Part shown: piece by piece, positions 1 to 7,268 of the stretch
Position numbering within the stretch: position 1 is the stretch's first letter
Layout: the number at the start of each line of letters is the position of its first letter
DNA from: Bacteroidales bacterium
GTDB taxonomy: Bacteria > Bacteroidota > Bacteroidia > Bacteroidales > JAADGE01
Assembly (NCBI GenBank): GCA_026987795.1
Contig: JALSMF010000330.1
Coordinates: 1-12,502 of the forward strand
Reading direction: 5' to 3'
Length of the DNA stretch: 12,502 bases
Translations under genes and position numbers: made by a program
The notes under the pieces: generated by a model
Database searches by the model: none
Seen by the model: only the letters and a program-made list of their open reading frames with translations
What the model was told of the DNA's origin: nothing

Positions 1-1
1 A

Positions 2-1255
2 AAATATAAAGACAGATATACCGGGAAAATATTAAAAGCATTTATTCTGTTAATAATTATTTGGTGTTTTGCCGTTCTGTCCGGGCTTTCTCCTTCTGTT
101 CGCAGAGCTGCCGTAATGTTTTCATTCATAATTGTCAGCAAAGCCGTAAACAGGCACGTAAATATTTACAATTCTATTTCGGCATCTGCTTTTATACTGC
201 TCATTATCAACCCTTATCTTATAACCGAAGTAGGTTTTCAGTTGTCCTATGCGGCAGTTTTAAGCATCGTATTTTTTCAGCCTAAATTAGTTGCACTTTT
301 AAAGATAAACAATAGAATTTTATATTACTTGTGGGCTCTTACTTCTGTTTCAATTGCGGCACAAATCGGAACTTTCCCGGTAACACTTTATTATTTTCAC
401 ATATTTCCTGTTTTGTTTTTTGTATCCAACATTATTGTAATCCCTGCCGCAACCGCAATTTTAATCCTTGCTGTTTTGCTGTTAATAAGTTCACCTTTGC
501 CGTATATACCAAATGCTGTTGCTTTTATATTAAATAATATTCTTAAATTTTTAAACAGTTCTGTTTCTTTTATAGAAAAAATTCCGTATTCGACCGTTGA
601 AAATATCTCTTTTCACAGTGAAGATTTAATTTCAGCGTATTTATTTATTATTTTACTTACAATTTTTATTTTGCTGAAAAAGGCACGGGCATTACAGCTC
701 TTATTATTAACTTTAATAATTTGGATAAGTGTCGGCAGTTTCAGAAAAATAAAATACAGCAACAATAATTCACTGACAATATATAACATAAATAACTGTA
801 TTGCCGTTGATATTTTCGGTAAACAAAATTTATTTTTATCCGATAAAAAAACAATAAAATCGAAAAGCGTAATTTACGGTATTCAACCTAACAGACAATA
901 TTTTAACAAATCCGACTTTAAATTTGTTCCTGTTGATACGACAAAGTTTATTTCTGATAATTTTATAAAAAGAAACAATCTTATAATTGCCGGAGATAAA
1001 ACTTTTTTACTTCTTACAGACAAATACAAAACCGTTCCGGTATCTGATTCAAAACTTAAAGCAGATTATGTAATATTAGGAGGAAATAACGGATTAAGCA
1101 TAAATACAATTGCAAACAGTATTGATTTTAACGCTGTCATCTTAGACTCTTCAAACAACTTTTATGAATTAAAGCAACGGAAAGAGGAATGCGACAAGTT
1201 AAAAATAAATTATTATTCAATAAGTGAGCAAGGTGCTTTTTCAACCGGCTTATGA
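2..1255 (+). CDS. comEC: ComEC/Rec2 family competence protein, 3' part (5' end outside window)
   Basis: The frame is open from base 2, so the start lies upstream. ComEC is the inner-membrane channel that takes up single-stranded DNA during natural transformation. Bases 83-118 encode GLSPSVRRAAVM, matching the conserved G-SPSV-RA--M signature of the Competence domain. It is followed by hydrophobic segments as far as about base 730, including the stretch encoding FFVSNIIVIPAATAIL. The last roughly 170 residues are soluble and contain ADYVILGGNNGLSI, an AVILDSSN segment and a final YYSISEQGAF, which is how Bacteroidota ComEC proteins usually end. I see no metallo-beta-lactamase HxHxDH motif in this tail, unlike the long ComEC forms of Firmicutes and Proteobacteria. 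An internal ATG at 116 is not the start, because the homologous sequence continues upstream of it. The gene converges on the methyltransferase gene with a 28-base gap. Family assignment is firm; whether the organism is transformable is unknown. Confidence 0.93.
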   Translation, partial: KYKDRYTGKILKAFILLIIIWCFAVLSGLSPSVRRAAVMFSFIIVSKAVNRHVNIYNSISASAFILLIINPYLITEVGFQLSYAAVLSIVFFQPKLVALLKINNRILYYLWALTSVSIAAQIGTFPVTLYYFHIFPVLFFVSNIIVIPAATAILILAVLLLISSPLPYIPNAVAFILNNILKFLNSSVSFIEKIPYSTVENISFHSEDLISAYLFIILLTIFILLKKARALQLLLLTLIIWISVGSFRKIKYSNNNSLTIYNINNCIAVDIFGKQNLFLSDKKTIKSKSVIYGIQPNRQYFNKSDFKFVPVDTTKFISDNFIKRNNLIIAGDKTFLLLTDKYKTVPVSDSKLKADYVILGGNNGLSINTIANSIDFNAVILDSSNNFYELKQRKEECDKLKINYYSISEQGAFSTGL

Positions 1256-1283
1256 TAAGCAGAAATATTCGTGAGAGATTTTT

Positions 1284-2090
1284 TTACTTGCTCAGCGTAT
1301 AACTCCAGTAATCAATTCGTTTTTTATCAAAGGCATCATATCTTTCAGAACCCTCAACACCTGCAAATTGATAAAAAGATTTGTGTAAAAACTTAGGTAC
1401 ACCTTTATGAATACGTTCTTTTCTGTATTCTGTATCTAATCTTAAGGCATTTACCACATTTTCTCTTATATTGTTCTTTCGAACAAATTTAAACCCTGCC
1501 TTTTCCAGTTGCTTGTCTATAAATTGTATATCTTTAGGTTTAATCATATCTGCAAAAAAGAATTTACCCTCAGGCTTAAGAATTCTGAAAACCTCTTGAA
1601 AAAATTTAGGAATATTGCCGTAAACCCTTGCAGATTCAATATTAACAACAGCGTCAATACTGGAATCTCCGAAGGGAAGCTGTTCTGCGTGTCCTTTAAT
1701 AAATTTTAATCCTTTTGCTTTATGATATTTGTTACAGAAATCAGTTGTTTTCTTTGAAATATCAAGACCTATATATGATTTCGGCATATAGTATCTTGCC
1801 AAGAATGAAGCTCCGCCTCCTCTGCCGCACCCTACTTCAAGAATATCTTTGCCTTTAAGTTTGTCGCCGCCGGCAACATGATCATATAGTTGTATGCTGT
1901 ATCTGTCCTTCTCATCTTCCGATTTTAATTTAAGTTCTTTAAACTCTCCGTTATCACCTGCATAACCGTAATTCATAAAAACCGCTGTTTTTTGTTTATC
2001 AAAAGAAGAAATCATATTATGCCATAAAATCCACAAAGGTCTTCTGACCGATTTGGGTAATTCCGCATATTTCTCAACAATTTTATTCAT
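1284..2090 (-). CDS. Class I SAM-dependent methyltransferase
   Basis: Predicted 268-residue soluble methyltransferase with a Rossmann fold. Counting from the ATG at 2090, motif I is LEVGCGRGGG (84-93). The acidic residue expected to bind the SAM ribose is in YIGLD (Asp110). The GHAEQLPFGDSSIDAVVNIES segment covers motifs II and III (about 123-143), and ILKPEGKFFFADM (160-172) is the post-motif strand. The GCGRGGGASFLAR and VNIES pattern resembles the phthiotriol/phenolphthiotriol-type and other small-molecule C/O-methyltransferases, but the substrate cannot be read from the sequence. I chose the ATG at 2090 over a TTG at 2129: the TTG adds 13 low-complexity residues, and neither site has a Shine-Dalgarno. 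It is on the same strand as the feo genes, 92 bases downstream, with no clear terminator or good promoter between, so read-through is possible. It converges on comEC. Confidence 0.85.
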   Translation of the reverse strand: MNKIVEKYAELPKSVRRPLWILWHNMISSFDKQKTAVFMNYGYAGDNGEFKELKLKSEDEKDRYSIQLYDHVAGGDKLKGKDILEVGCGRGGGASFLARYYMPKSYIGLDISKKTTDFCNKYHKAKGLKFIKGHAEQLPFGDSSIDAVVNIESARVYGNIPKFFQEVFRILKPEGKFFFADMIKPKDIQFIDKQLEKAGFKFVRKNNIRENVVNALRLDTEYRKERIHKGVPKFLHKSFYQFAGVEGSERYDAFDKKRIDYWSYTLSK

Positions 2091-2182
2091 AATATATTTT
2101 GTATTTTTTTGAAACTTTATTATATTCAATATTTACAAAGAAATAAAAATTAACTTAATTAATTGATAAGGCAGTATAATTT

Positions 2183-2368
2183 TTAATCTGTTTTTTTTAT
2201 TGATATGCTTTTAAGACTTATATCTTTTTTTAAACTGCAACCGGAGCACCCTCCGTAACACAGATGCTTTTTTTTATTTTTCGACGGAATCAGTATTTTT
2301 ATAAAACTGTATAAAGTATATGCAGTTGCTGCTCCGATTATTATATATGTAAAAATTTCCTGTATCAT
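2183..2368 (-). CDS. FeoB-associated Cys-rich membrane protein
   Basis: A 61-residue protein beginning MIQEIFTYIIIGAATAY. One N-terminal membrane helix (about residues 4-25) is followed by a short basic stretch (SKNKKKH) and the cysteine cluster CYGGCSGCSLK, spaced C-x3-C-x2-C. This layout and the position directly behind feoB match the FeoB-associated Cys-rich membrane protein family (Pfam FeoB_associated). The family is thought to assist or regulate ferrous iron transport, perhaps by binding metal, but its mechanism is not established. The start at 2368 is supported by an AGGA five bases upstream, unusual in this window, and leaves a 10-base gap after the feoB stop. A longer TTG frame beginning at 2413 would overlap feoB by 35 bases and is less likely. 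It is almost certainly co-transcribed and possibly translationally coupled with feoB. Confidence 0.85.
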   Translation of the reverse strand: MIQEIFTYIIIGAATAYTLYSFIKILIPSKNKKKHLCYGGCSGCSLKKDISLKSISIKKTD

Positions 2369-2378
2369 AATTCCTGTT

Positions 2379-4859
2379 TTATATAAATAAGCTTCCGATT
2401 TGATAAATTGCAAAAGATAAAAGCCATGCCAAAACTGTTGTATAGGCTATTAGAAATGCCGCCCATTTCCAACTGCCCGATTCCTTTTTAACGGCTGCTA
2501 CAACGGCAACACACGGAAAATATACTAAAATAAAAATTAAAAATGAAATCGAGACTAAGGGAGTAAAAATAATATCTCCCTTACGTTTTCCGGAGGAATA
2601 GCGCTCTGTCTTAATTGCTTTTTTTAAAGCATCTGAAGAATCATCGGCTCCGAACTCTGCACCGTAAAGAACGCCCATTGTGCTTACAACGATTTCTTTT
2701 GCCGCTATACCCGCCGTAATGGCAACTCCCATTTTCCAATCAAAACCCAAAGGACGAATAACAGGCTCTATAAAATGACCTATTTTTCCGATATATGAAT
2801 TTTTCTGCTGAACCAAATGTTTTTGCAGTTCTAATTTTTTTAAGCTGTCTTTTAACGACATATCCTGCTGATTATAGATATTTTTTTTCAACAAACTGAT
2901 ATGTTTATCTATTTTCTCAACTTCGGAATCGGAAACAGGAAAATATCCTAAAGCCCAAATAATTATCGAAGCTATTAAAATTACGCCTCCCATTTTTTTC
3001 AAATATTGCGAACCTTTATGCCACATATGTATTAAAGAGGTTTTAAAAACAGGTCTTCGATAAGGCGGAAGTTCCATTACAAACGGAGCATCTTTGGATT
3101 TAAAAATAACTTTCTTAAATAATTTTGCCACCAAAATTGACAACAAAATACCTGTTCCGTATATAAGAAACAGCACTGTTCCGGCATTTTCCGGAAATAC
3201 CGCTCCTATTATAATAAGATATACCGGTAATCTTGCACTGCACGACATAAAAGGGTTTATCAGCATTGTAAGAAGCCTGTCGCTGCGATTTTCAAGGGTG
3301 CGTGTAGACATAACGGCGGGAACGTTACAACCGAAGCCCATAATCAACGGGATAAATGATTTTCCGTGAAGCCCTATTTTATGCATCATTTTATCTGTAA
3401 TAAATGCTGCTCGCGACATATATCCGGTATCTTCCATTATCGAAATTATAAAAAACAAAATCAGAATATTGGGAAGAAAAACTATCACGCCTCCGACTCC
3501 TCCTATTATCCCGTCAACAATTAAATCTTTAAGCATTCCGTCGGGCATATAGCTTTGAAAAAGCTTTGCAAGCAATGAAACGCCGTTTTCTATCCAAGTC
3601 ATCGGATATTGACCGAGCGAAAATGTCATTTGAAACATCAGCCACATAAAGAATATAAAAATCGGAATACCCCATAGTTTGTGGGTTAATACTTTATCAA
3701 TCCTTTGAGTTTTAGTTTTTCCGTTTTTTTCTTTTCTGAAATATGTTTCTTTTAATGCCCCTCTTATAAATCCGTAACGGGCATCGGTAATTAAAGTTTC
3801 GGTATCTTCTTTTAGGTGAGACTCTATTTTTTTTATAAATTTTTCGCTTGTTTCTGCTATTTCTTTCCCGTTTTTCAGTTCAGATATTCGTTTCTTGATG
3901 TCTTCATCTTTTTCGAGAAGACTTAAAGCTAAAAAACGCGGAGCAACTTTACTTGTAAGTCCGACGTTTTCGGGCAAAAATATTTTTTGCTGAATTTCTT
4001 TTATTGCTTTTTCAAAACCTTTGCCGTAATTAATATGTATATGTCTTAATATCGGCTCCTTATCCTCATAAACTCTTATTAATTCTTCAAATAAGTCGGA
4101 AATACCTTTACCTGCGGAAGCAACAGTAGGAATAACGGGAATACCTATCATTTTTCCGAACATCTCATAGTCAAACTTATCTCCTCTTTTTTCCAGTTCG
4201 TCATACATATTTAATGCAATAACGACCTTTATGTCCATATCTATAAGACGGGAGGTAAGATACAAATTTCGTTCTAAATTAGAGGCATCAATTACGTTTA
4301 CAACAATATCCGGCATTTCGTCAAAGATATGCTCCCTCACATAAAGTTCTTCCGGAGTATATGCCGTTAAAGAATATGTCCCGGGTAAATCGGTAATATT
4401 AAAAAGGTAATTATTATATTTTTTACTTGCTTTTTTGGCATCAACGGTAACACCGCCGTAATTCCCTACGTGTTCTGCCGAGCCGGTTATATTATTAAAA
4501 AGAGTTGTTTTTCCGCAGTTAGGATTTCCTACGAGGGCTATATTAATATGGTTTTTTTTAATTTTAGCGGATTTTTTCAGAATGTTATTTTCTGTTGTTC
4601 CGCCATATTCCTCTTGAATTATATTTTTTGCCTCACTTTTTGTAACAATCTCTACAAGAGCCGCTTCACTTCTTCTTAATGAAACATTATACCCCATTAT
4701 GCTGTATTCAACGGGGTCTTTCATAGGGGCATTTTTTATAACGGTAACGGTTTCGCCCTTAATAAACCCCATTTCCGTAATCCGCTTCCTGAACGCACCT
4801 CGCCCTTTAATTTTAACTATTATGCCTTCTTCATTATTCTTAAGTTCGGATAAATTCAT
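2379..4859 (-). CDS. feoB: Ferrous iron transport protein, FeoA-FeoB fusion
   Basis: An 826-residue GTPase-coupled Fe(II) importer of the inner membrane. Residues 1 to about 72 form a FeoA (SH3-like) domain starting MNLSELKNNEEG. The FeoB G domain follows, with G1 GNPNCGKTT (111-119), G2 Thr in GGVTVD (Thr138), G3 DLPG (157-160), G4 NMYD (217-220) and G5 ASAGKG (247-252). After a helical linker come the two gate-type repeats of the membrane domain, including GFGCNVPAVMSTRT near residue 510 and NPFMSCSARLPVY near 540. Both conserved cysteines are present. A periplasmic loop predicted to be coiled-coil (KIDKHISLLKKNI and following) lies late in the membrane part, as is common in this phylum. 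An in-frame ATG at 4892 would add 11 residues, but a TAnnTTTG promoter at 4880-4887 lies between the two ATGs, so 4859 is preferred. It heads the feo operon. I did not find a convincing Fur or DtxR operator. Confidence 0.95.
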   Translation of the reverse strand: MNLSELKNNEEGIIVKIKGRGAFRKRITEMGFIKGETVTVIKNAPMKDPVEYSIMGYNVSLRRSEAALVEIVTKSEAKNIIQEEYGGTTENNILKKSAKIKKNHINIALVGNPNCGKTTLFNNITGSAEHVGNYGGVTVDAKKASKKYNNYLFNITDLPGTYSLTAYTPEELYVREHIFDEMPDIVVNVIDASNLERNLYLTSRLIDMDIKVVIALNMYDELEKRGDKFDYEMFGKMIGIPVIPTVASAGKGISDLFEELIRVYEDKEPILRHIHINYGKGFEKAIKEIQQKIFLPENVGLTSKVAPRFLALSLLEKDEDIKKRISELKNGKEIAETSEKFIKKIESHLKEDTETLITDARYGFIRGALKETYFRKEKNGKTKTQRIDKVLTHKLWGIPIFIFFMWLMFQMTFSLGQYPMTWIENGVSLLAKLFQSYMPDGMLKDLIVDGIIGGVGGVIVFLPNILILFFIISIMEDTGYMSRAAFITDKMMHKIGLHGKSFIPLIMGFGCNVPAVMSTRTLENRSDRLLTMLINPFMSCSARLPVYLIIIGAVFPENAGTVLFLIYGTGILLSILVAKLFKKVIFKSKDAPFVMELPPYRRPVFKTSLIHMWHKGSQYLKKMGGVILIASIIIWALGYFPVSDSEVEKIDKHISLLKKNIYNQQDMSLKDSLKKLELQKHLVQQKNSYIGKIGHFIEPVIRPLGFDWKMGVAITAGIAAKEIVVSTMGVLYGAEFGADDSSDALKKAIKTERYSSGKRKGDIIFTPLVSISFLIFILVYFPCVAVVAAVKKESGSWKWAAFLIAYTTVLAWLLSFAIYQIGSLFI

Positions 4860-4879
4860 ACTGCAGTAATTAACGGGTG

Positions 4880-4912
4880 CAAAAGTATACATTCAAAACA
4901 GTGATTACAATA
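4880..4912 (-). promoter_or_regulatory. Bacteroidota-type promoter of the feo operon
   Basis: Read on the minus strand, TACTTTTG (4887 to 4880) matches the -7 consensus TAnnTTTG. A TATTG (4912 to 4908) lies 20 bases upstream, within the usual 17-23 base spacing of the -33 TTG element. Transcription would start near 4873, giving a leader of about 14 bases before the ATG at 4859. Its position makes the upstream ATG at 4892 an unlikely start. Confidence 0.6.
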
Positions 4913-4972
4913 CCTATATATTGGTAATTTATTAAAATAAATTTTTAATCGTGCCGTTAAAATTAAAAGTGT

Positions 4973-4980
4973 TAATTTTG
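4973..4980 (+). promoter_or_regulatory. -7 element ahead of the 4998 gene
   Basis: TAATTTTG fits TAnnTTTG and sits 17 bases before the ATG at 4998. No TTG is seen at the expected -33 spacing, so this is a partial match only. The implied leader is very short. Confidence 0.4.
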
Positions 4981-4997
4981 CCGAAAATATTAATTAA

Positions 4998-5891
4998 ATG
5001 ACAAATAAAAGTCTGAAACAATTTCTTGAAAGAAAATTGCGTAAATCATTTTCCGATTTTTTGGTTTTTGAGGAAGGCATTGATGTTTCCGTTCAAATAG
5101 AATTTGAAAAAATGACATTAAAGTTTCTGAATAAAGCAGATGAGCAAAAAACTGTTGAAGAGTCAGAGGCAATACTTTATGATACCGAATCAAGCATTGA
5201 AGATAAGAAATTTGCTTTAATTGAACTTAGCTTAACGGGTGACGTAAAAGCATACCGCGTAATTGAGAAGTTTAAAAATAATTGCAAGAACGAACTTTCA
5301 AAATGGGCAATTTTAGCATTCCAAAGAAGCAGGGCTAATGTTGAACACGTATTAAGTGATGATTCTAAAATTTATATATCGTCAGGGCTCGGAGGGTCGG
5401 GTAACAGTTTGAGATACTTTTTTGTTATGTCCTCAAACAACAAAAAGAATTTTACGGATTTTCAAAAAGATTTACTTAAAAAAGAGATAGAATTTGCTCT
5501 GCAAAATAATAAAGGTGTTACCGAAAAAATAACTTTTTATGATTATTTTGTCAGTATAGTATGCCTTGTTCCCATACAAATAAGTTTAGACTCAATATTA
5601 AAGAGTATTTTAAATGAGGTGAAAAATTTCGGAAATTTTATTTCTGACGAAGTAATAGCTACAAATACCGAAATTTTTTCGGAAGAAAAAATCATAAAAC
5701 TGATTAATCACGACCCGGAAATTGAAGAAGAGATTAAGTTATCGGAAGAAAATGCTGCAGCTTTAGATTTTTTCAATTTAAATGAAGACGTATCCGACTT
5801 TTTTGATGAAGATTTTGATGATGACGACTTTGACGATGAAGATTTCGATGATGACGACTTTGAAGACGATGACGATGATGATTTTTTTTAG
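4998..5891 (+). CDS. Uncharacterised protein with Asp/Phe-repeat acidic tail
   Basis: I do not recognise a named family for this 297-residue protein. It has no signal peptide or membrane segment, so it is probably cytoplasmic. The N-terminus (about 1-25) is basic: KSLKQFLERKLRKSF. Residues about 65-118 (SIEDKKFALIELSLTGDVKAY, then the SKWAILAFQRSR helix) look like one or two HEAT-like helical pairs. Residues 123-145 form a Gly-rich, probably beta segment, KIYISSGLGGSGNSLRYFF, which looks conserved-domain-like. Residues 225-260 are helical and acidic. From about 264 onward nearly every residue is Asp, Glu or Phe, ending DDDDDFF, with Phe at 273, 278, 283 and 288, each separated by four acidic residues. 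Codon use in the body is like its neighbours. It has its own -7 box upstream, is divergent from feoAB and ends 4 bases from the stop of the converging DciA-like gene. It is a real gene with high confidence; its function is unknown. Confidence 0.82.
   Translation: MTNKSLKQFLERKLRKSFSDFLVFEEGIDVSVQIEFEKMTLKFLNKADEQKTVEESEAILYDTESSIEDKKFALIELSLTGDVKAYRVIEKFKNNCKNELSKWAILAFQRSRANVEHVLSDDSKIYISSGLGGSGNSLRYFFVMSSNNKKNFTDFQKDLLKKEIEFALQNNKGVTEKITFYDYFVSIVCLVPIQISLDSILKSILNEVKNFGNFISDEVIATNTEIFSEEKIIKLINHDPEIEEEIKLSEENAAALDFFNLNEDVSDFFDEDFDDDDFDDEDFDDDDFEDDDDDDFF
5808..5867 (+). repeat. Two-copy 30-base tandem repeat coding the acidic tail
   Basis: Bases 5808-5837 and 5838-5867 are adjacent 30-base units identical at 27 of 30 positions. 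They encode EDFDDDDFDD and EDFDDDDFED. The three differences are two silent changes and one conservative Asp/Glu change, so the repeat appears recent or maintained at protein level. Such a GAT/GAC-rich tract could expand or contract by slippage without leaving the frame. Confidence 0.85.
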
Positions 5892-5895
5892 GAAA

Positions 5896-6186
5896 TTATA
5901 AAAATACGATTTCGTCAATTAATGTTTCGCCGGCTTCTTCATTTAGCCGTTTAATTATCTTGCTTTTCATCATTAACAGTTCGTGCTTCAGAACAGAGGA
6001 ATTCAATTTAACATAAAGCGTTGATTTGCTCACGTTTACAAATTCCGTTTGTTGTTCAATACTTATCCCCATTATTTTACCCCACGAGTTTTGGATTCGT
6101 ATTTCTTTAAGTTTTTTATCGGCTCCGTATATTTTCAAAAAACGTTGTATTACATCTTTAAGGGGTTCTGTATTTGTTCGTCTCAT
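5896..6186 (-). CDS. DUF721 / DciA-like protein
   Basis: A 96-residue protein spanning a whole short DUF721 domain. Visible landmarks are the N-terminal helix TEPLKDVIQRFLK, the RIQNSWGKIMG segment with the conserved Trp (Trp35), then TLYVKLNSSVLKHELLMMK and a C-terminal LNEEAGETLIDEIVFL. This matches the short DUF721 proteins of Bacteroidota. DUF721 includes DciA, the ancestral loader or operator of the replicative helicase DnaB. DciA activity is an inference from the family, since function has been shown for only a few members. The ATG at 6186 is chosen over a TTG at 6198, which would add only MLKK. The gene lies 47 bases behind murB, in the same direction, and is probably the last gene of that operon, though a -7-like box in the gap could give it separate expression. 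Confidence 0.85.
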   Translation of the reverse strand: MRRTNTEPLKDVIQRFLKIYGADKKLKEIRIQNSWGKIMGISIEQQTEFVNVSKSTLYVKLNSSVLKHELLMMKSKIIKRLNEEAGETLIDEIVFL

Positions 6187-6195
6187 TTTTTTTAA

Positions 6196-6203
6196 CAAAA
6201 TTA
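6196..6203 (-). promoter_or_regulatory. Possible -7 element ahead of the DciA-like gene
   Basis: On the minus strand TAATTTTG fits TAnnTTTG and ends 9 bases before the ATG at 6186. No -33 TTG is seen at 17-23 bases (the only TTG is 12 bases away). The implied leader would be almost absent, so this may be a chance match in A+T-rich sequence. Confidence 0.25.
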
Positions 6204-6233
6204 TATTAATTAATTCAATAACCGGTATAATTT

Positions 6234-7259
6234 TTAAATAACATCGTCCGGATACACCAAAACCTCCCGCTCAATTTTAACACCGAATTTTTCAAAAACC
6301 GATTTTTGAATCTTCTCAGAAAATTTTAAAACTGTTTTTCCGTCGGCATTGCCGTAATTTACAATTACAAGAGCTTGCTTATCGTGAACACCCACACCGT
6401 TTTCTTTCTTTCCTTTCCATCCGCAAATATCAATTAATTGTCCCGCAGCTAATTTAACCTTGCCTTTTTCAGCCGGGAAAGAAACCAATTCCGGATTTTT
6501 TTTTGTTAAATTTCTGAAAAAATCTTGAGAAACAACCGGGTTTTTAAAAAAACTACCTGCATTAGGCAAGTTTTCCGTTTTAGGCAGTTTGTCTTCCCTT
6601 ATGCGAATTACGGCATCTCTTACATCTTTAATTTCGATGTTTTTTCCGGACGGCAGCTCTTCTCTTAAATTACCGTAGAATAATTTCAATTCAGGAAATT
6701 TTGATAATTTATACGTTACATTTAAAATAATATATTGATTCTTTAATTCGTTTTTAAAGATACTGTTTCGATAAGCAAACTTGCAATCCCTGTTTTTAAA
6801 TATTTTCTTTTTGCCGCTTTTAATTTCTGCAGCCTCAACCTCAAAAATTATATCTTTGACTTCTACACCGTACGCACCTATATTTTGAACAGGTGAAGCT
6901 CCCGCCGTCCCCGGTATTAAGGAAAGGTTTTCGGCTCCGCCGTAATTATTTTTAACGCAAAAATCAACAAAATCATCCCAAACTTCTCCTGCCGCAACTT
7001 TAATAAAAACATTTGTATCGTCTTCCCTAACAATTTCAATGCCCTTATTTTGCATCAAAATTAAAATATCATCTGTGTCTTTTGTAAAAAGAACGTTACT
7101 TCCGCCGCCTAAAACAAAAACTTTCTTTTTTTTAGTAAAATCAGTCTTTAGTATTTCCTTTAATTCATATTCATTTTTACAAAAAAAAGAATACAACGCT
7201 TTCACATCAATTCCGAAAGTGTTGTATTCCTTTAAAGATATCGCTTCTGTCTGTATCAT
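6234..7259 (-). CDS. murB: UDP-N-acetylenolpyruvoylglucosamine reductase (MurB)
   Basis: A 341-residue FAD enzyme that uses NADPH to reduce UDP-GlcNAc-enolpyruvate to UDP-MurNAc, the second committed step of peptidoglycan precursor synthesis in the cytoplasm. The FAD-binding motif LGGGSNVLF is at 50-58. The second FAD segment IPGTAGASPVQNIGAYG is at 115-131. YRNSIF (163-168) carries the substrate-binding Tyr of type I (E. coli-like) MurB. NAGSFFKNP (223-231) holds the proton-donor Ser226. EREVLVY near the end supplies the final catalytic Glu, probably Glu332. Length and motif order fit type I MurB, and nothing is missing. The ATG at 7259 starts 9 bases after the stop of the SiaB-like gene, so the two are almost certainly one transcript, with the DciA-like gene following. 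There is no link to the usual mur/fts cluster in this window. Confidence 0.97.
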   Translation of the reverse strand: MIQTEAISLKEYNTFGIDVKALYSFFCKNEYELKEILKTDFTKKKKVFVLGGGSNVLFTKDTDDILILMQNKGIEIVREDDTNVFIKVAAGEVWDDFVDFCVKNNYGGAENLSLIPGTAGASPVQNIGAYGVEVKDIIFEVEAAEIKSGKKKIFKNRDCKFAYRNSIFKNELKNQYIILNVTYKLSKFPELKLFYGNLREELPSGKNIEIKDVRDAVIRIREDKLPKTENLPNAGSFFKNPVVSQDFFRNLTKKNPELVSFPAEKGKVKLAAGQLIDICGWKGKKENGVGVHDKQALVIVNYGNADGKTVLKFSEKIQKSVFEKFGVKIEREVLVYPDDVI

Positions 7260-7268
7260 TAAAAAGTA

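Noticed and set aside
1248..1260. GCTTATGATAAGC inverted repeat at the comEC stop codon as a terminator
   Set aside because: The symmetric arms leave a one-base centre and, allowing a realistic loop, only a 4-5 pair A+T-rich stem; it is not followed directly by a T run.
2091..2129. TTG start at 2129 for the methyltransferase
   Set aside because: It adds 13 A/T-driven residues with no Shine-Dalgarno; the ATG at 2090 gives a normal family N-terminus.
2369..2413. TTG start at 2413 for the Cys-rich FeoB-associated protein
   Set aside because: It would overlap the end of feoB and add 15 residues ahead of the membrane helix; the ATG at 2368 has an AGGA ribosome-binding site.
3094..3369. Plus-strand open frame of 91 codons inside feoB
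   Set aside because: It is antisense to the conserved membrane core of FeoB, including the GFGCNVPA region; no domain or start signals.
4893..4935. ATTAC...GGTAAT symmetry upstream of feoAB as an iron-regulator box
   Set aside because: The arms do not align cleanly and match neither the classical Fur box nor a DtxR box; it also lies upstream of the predicted -33 element.
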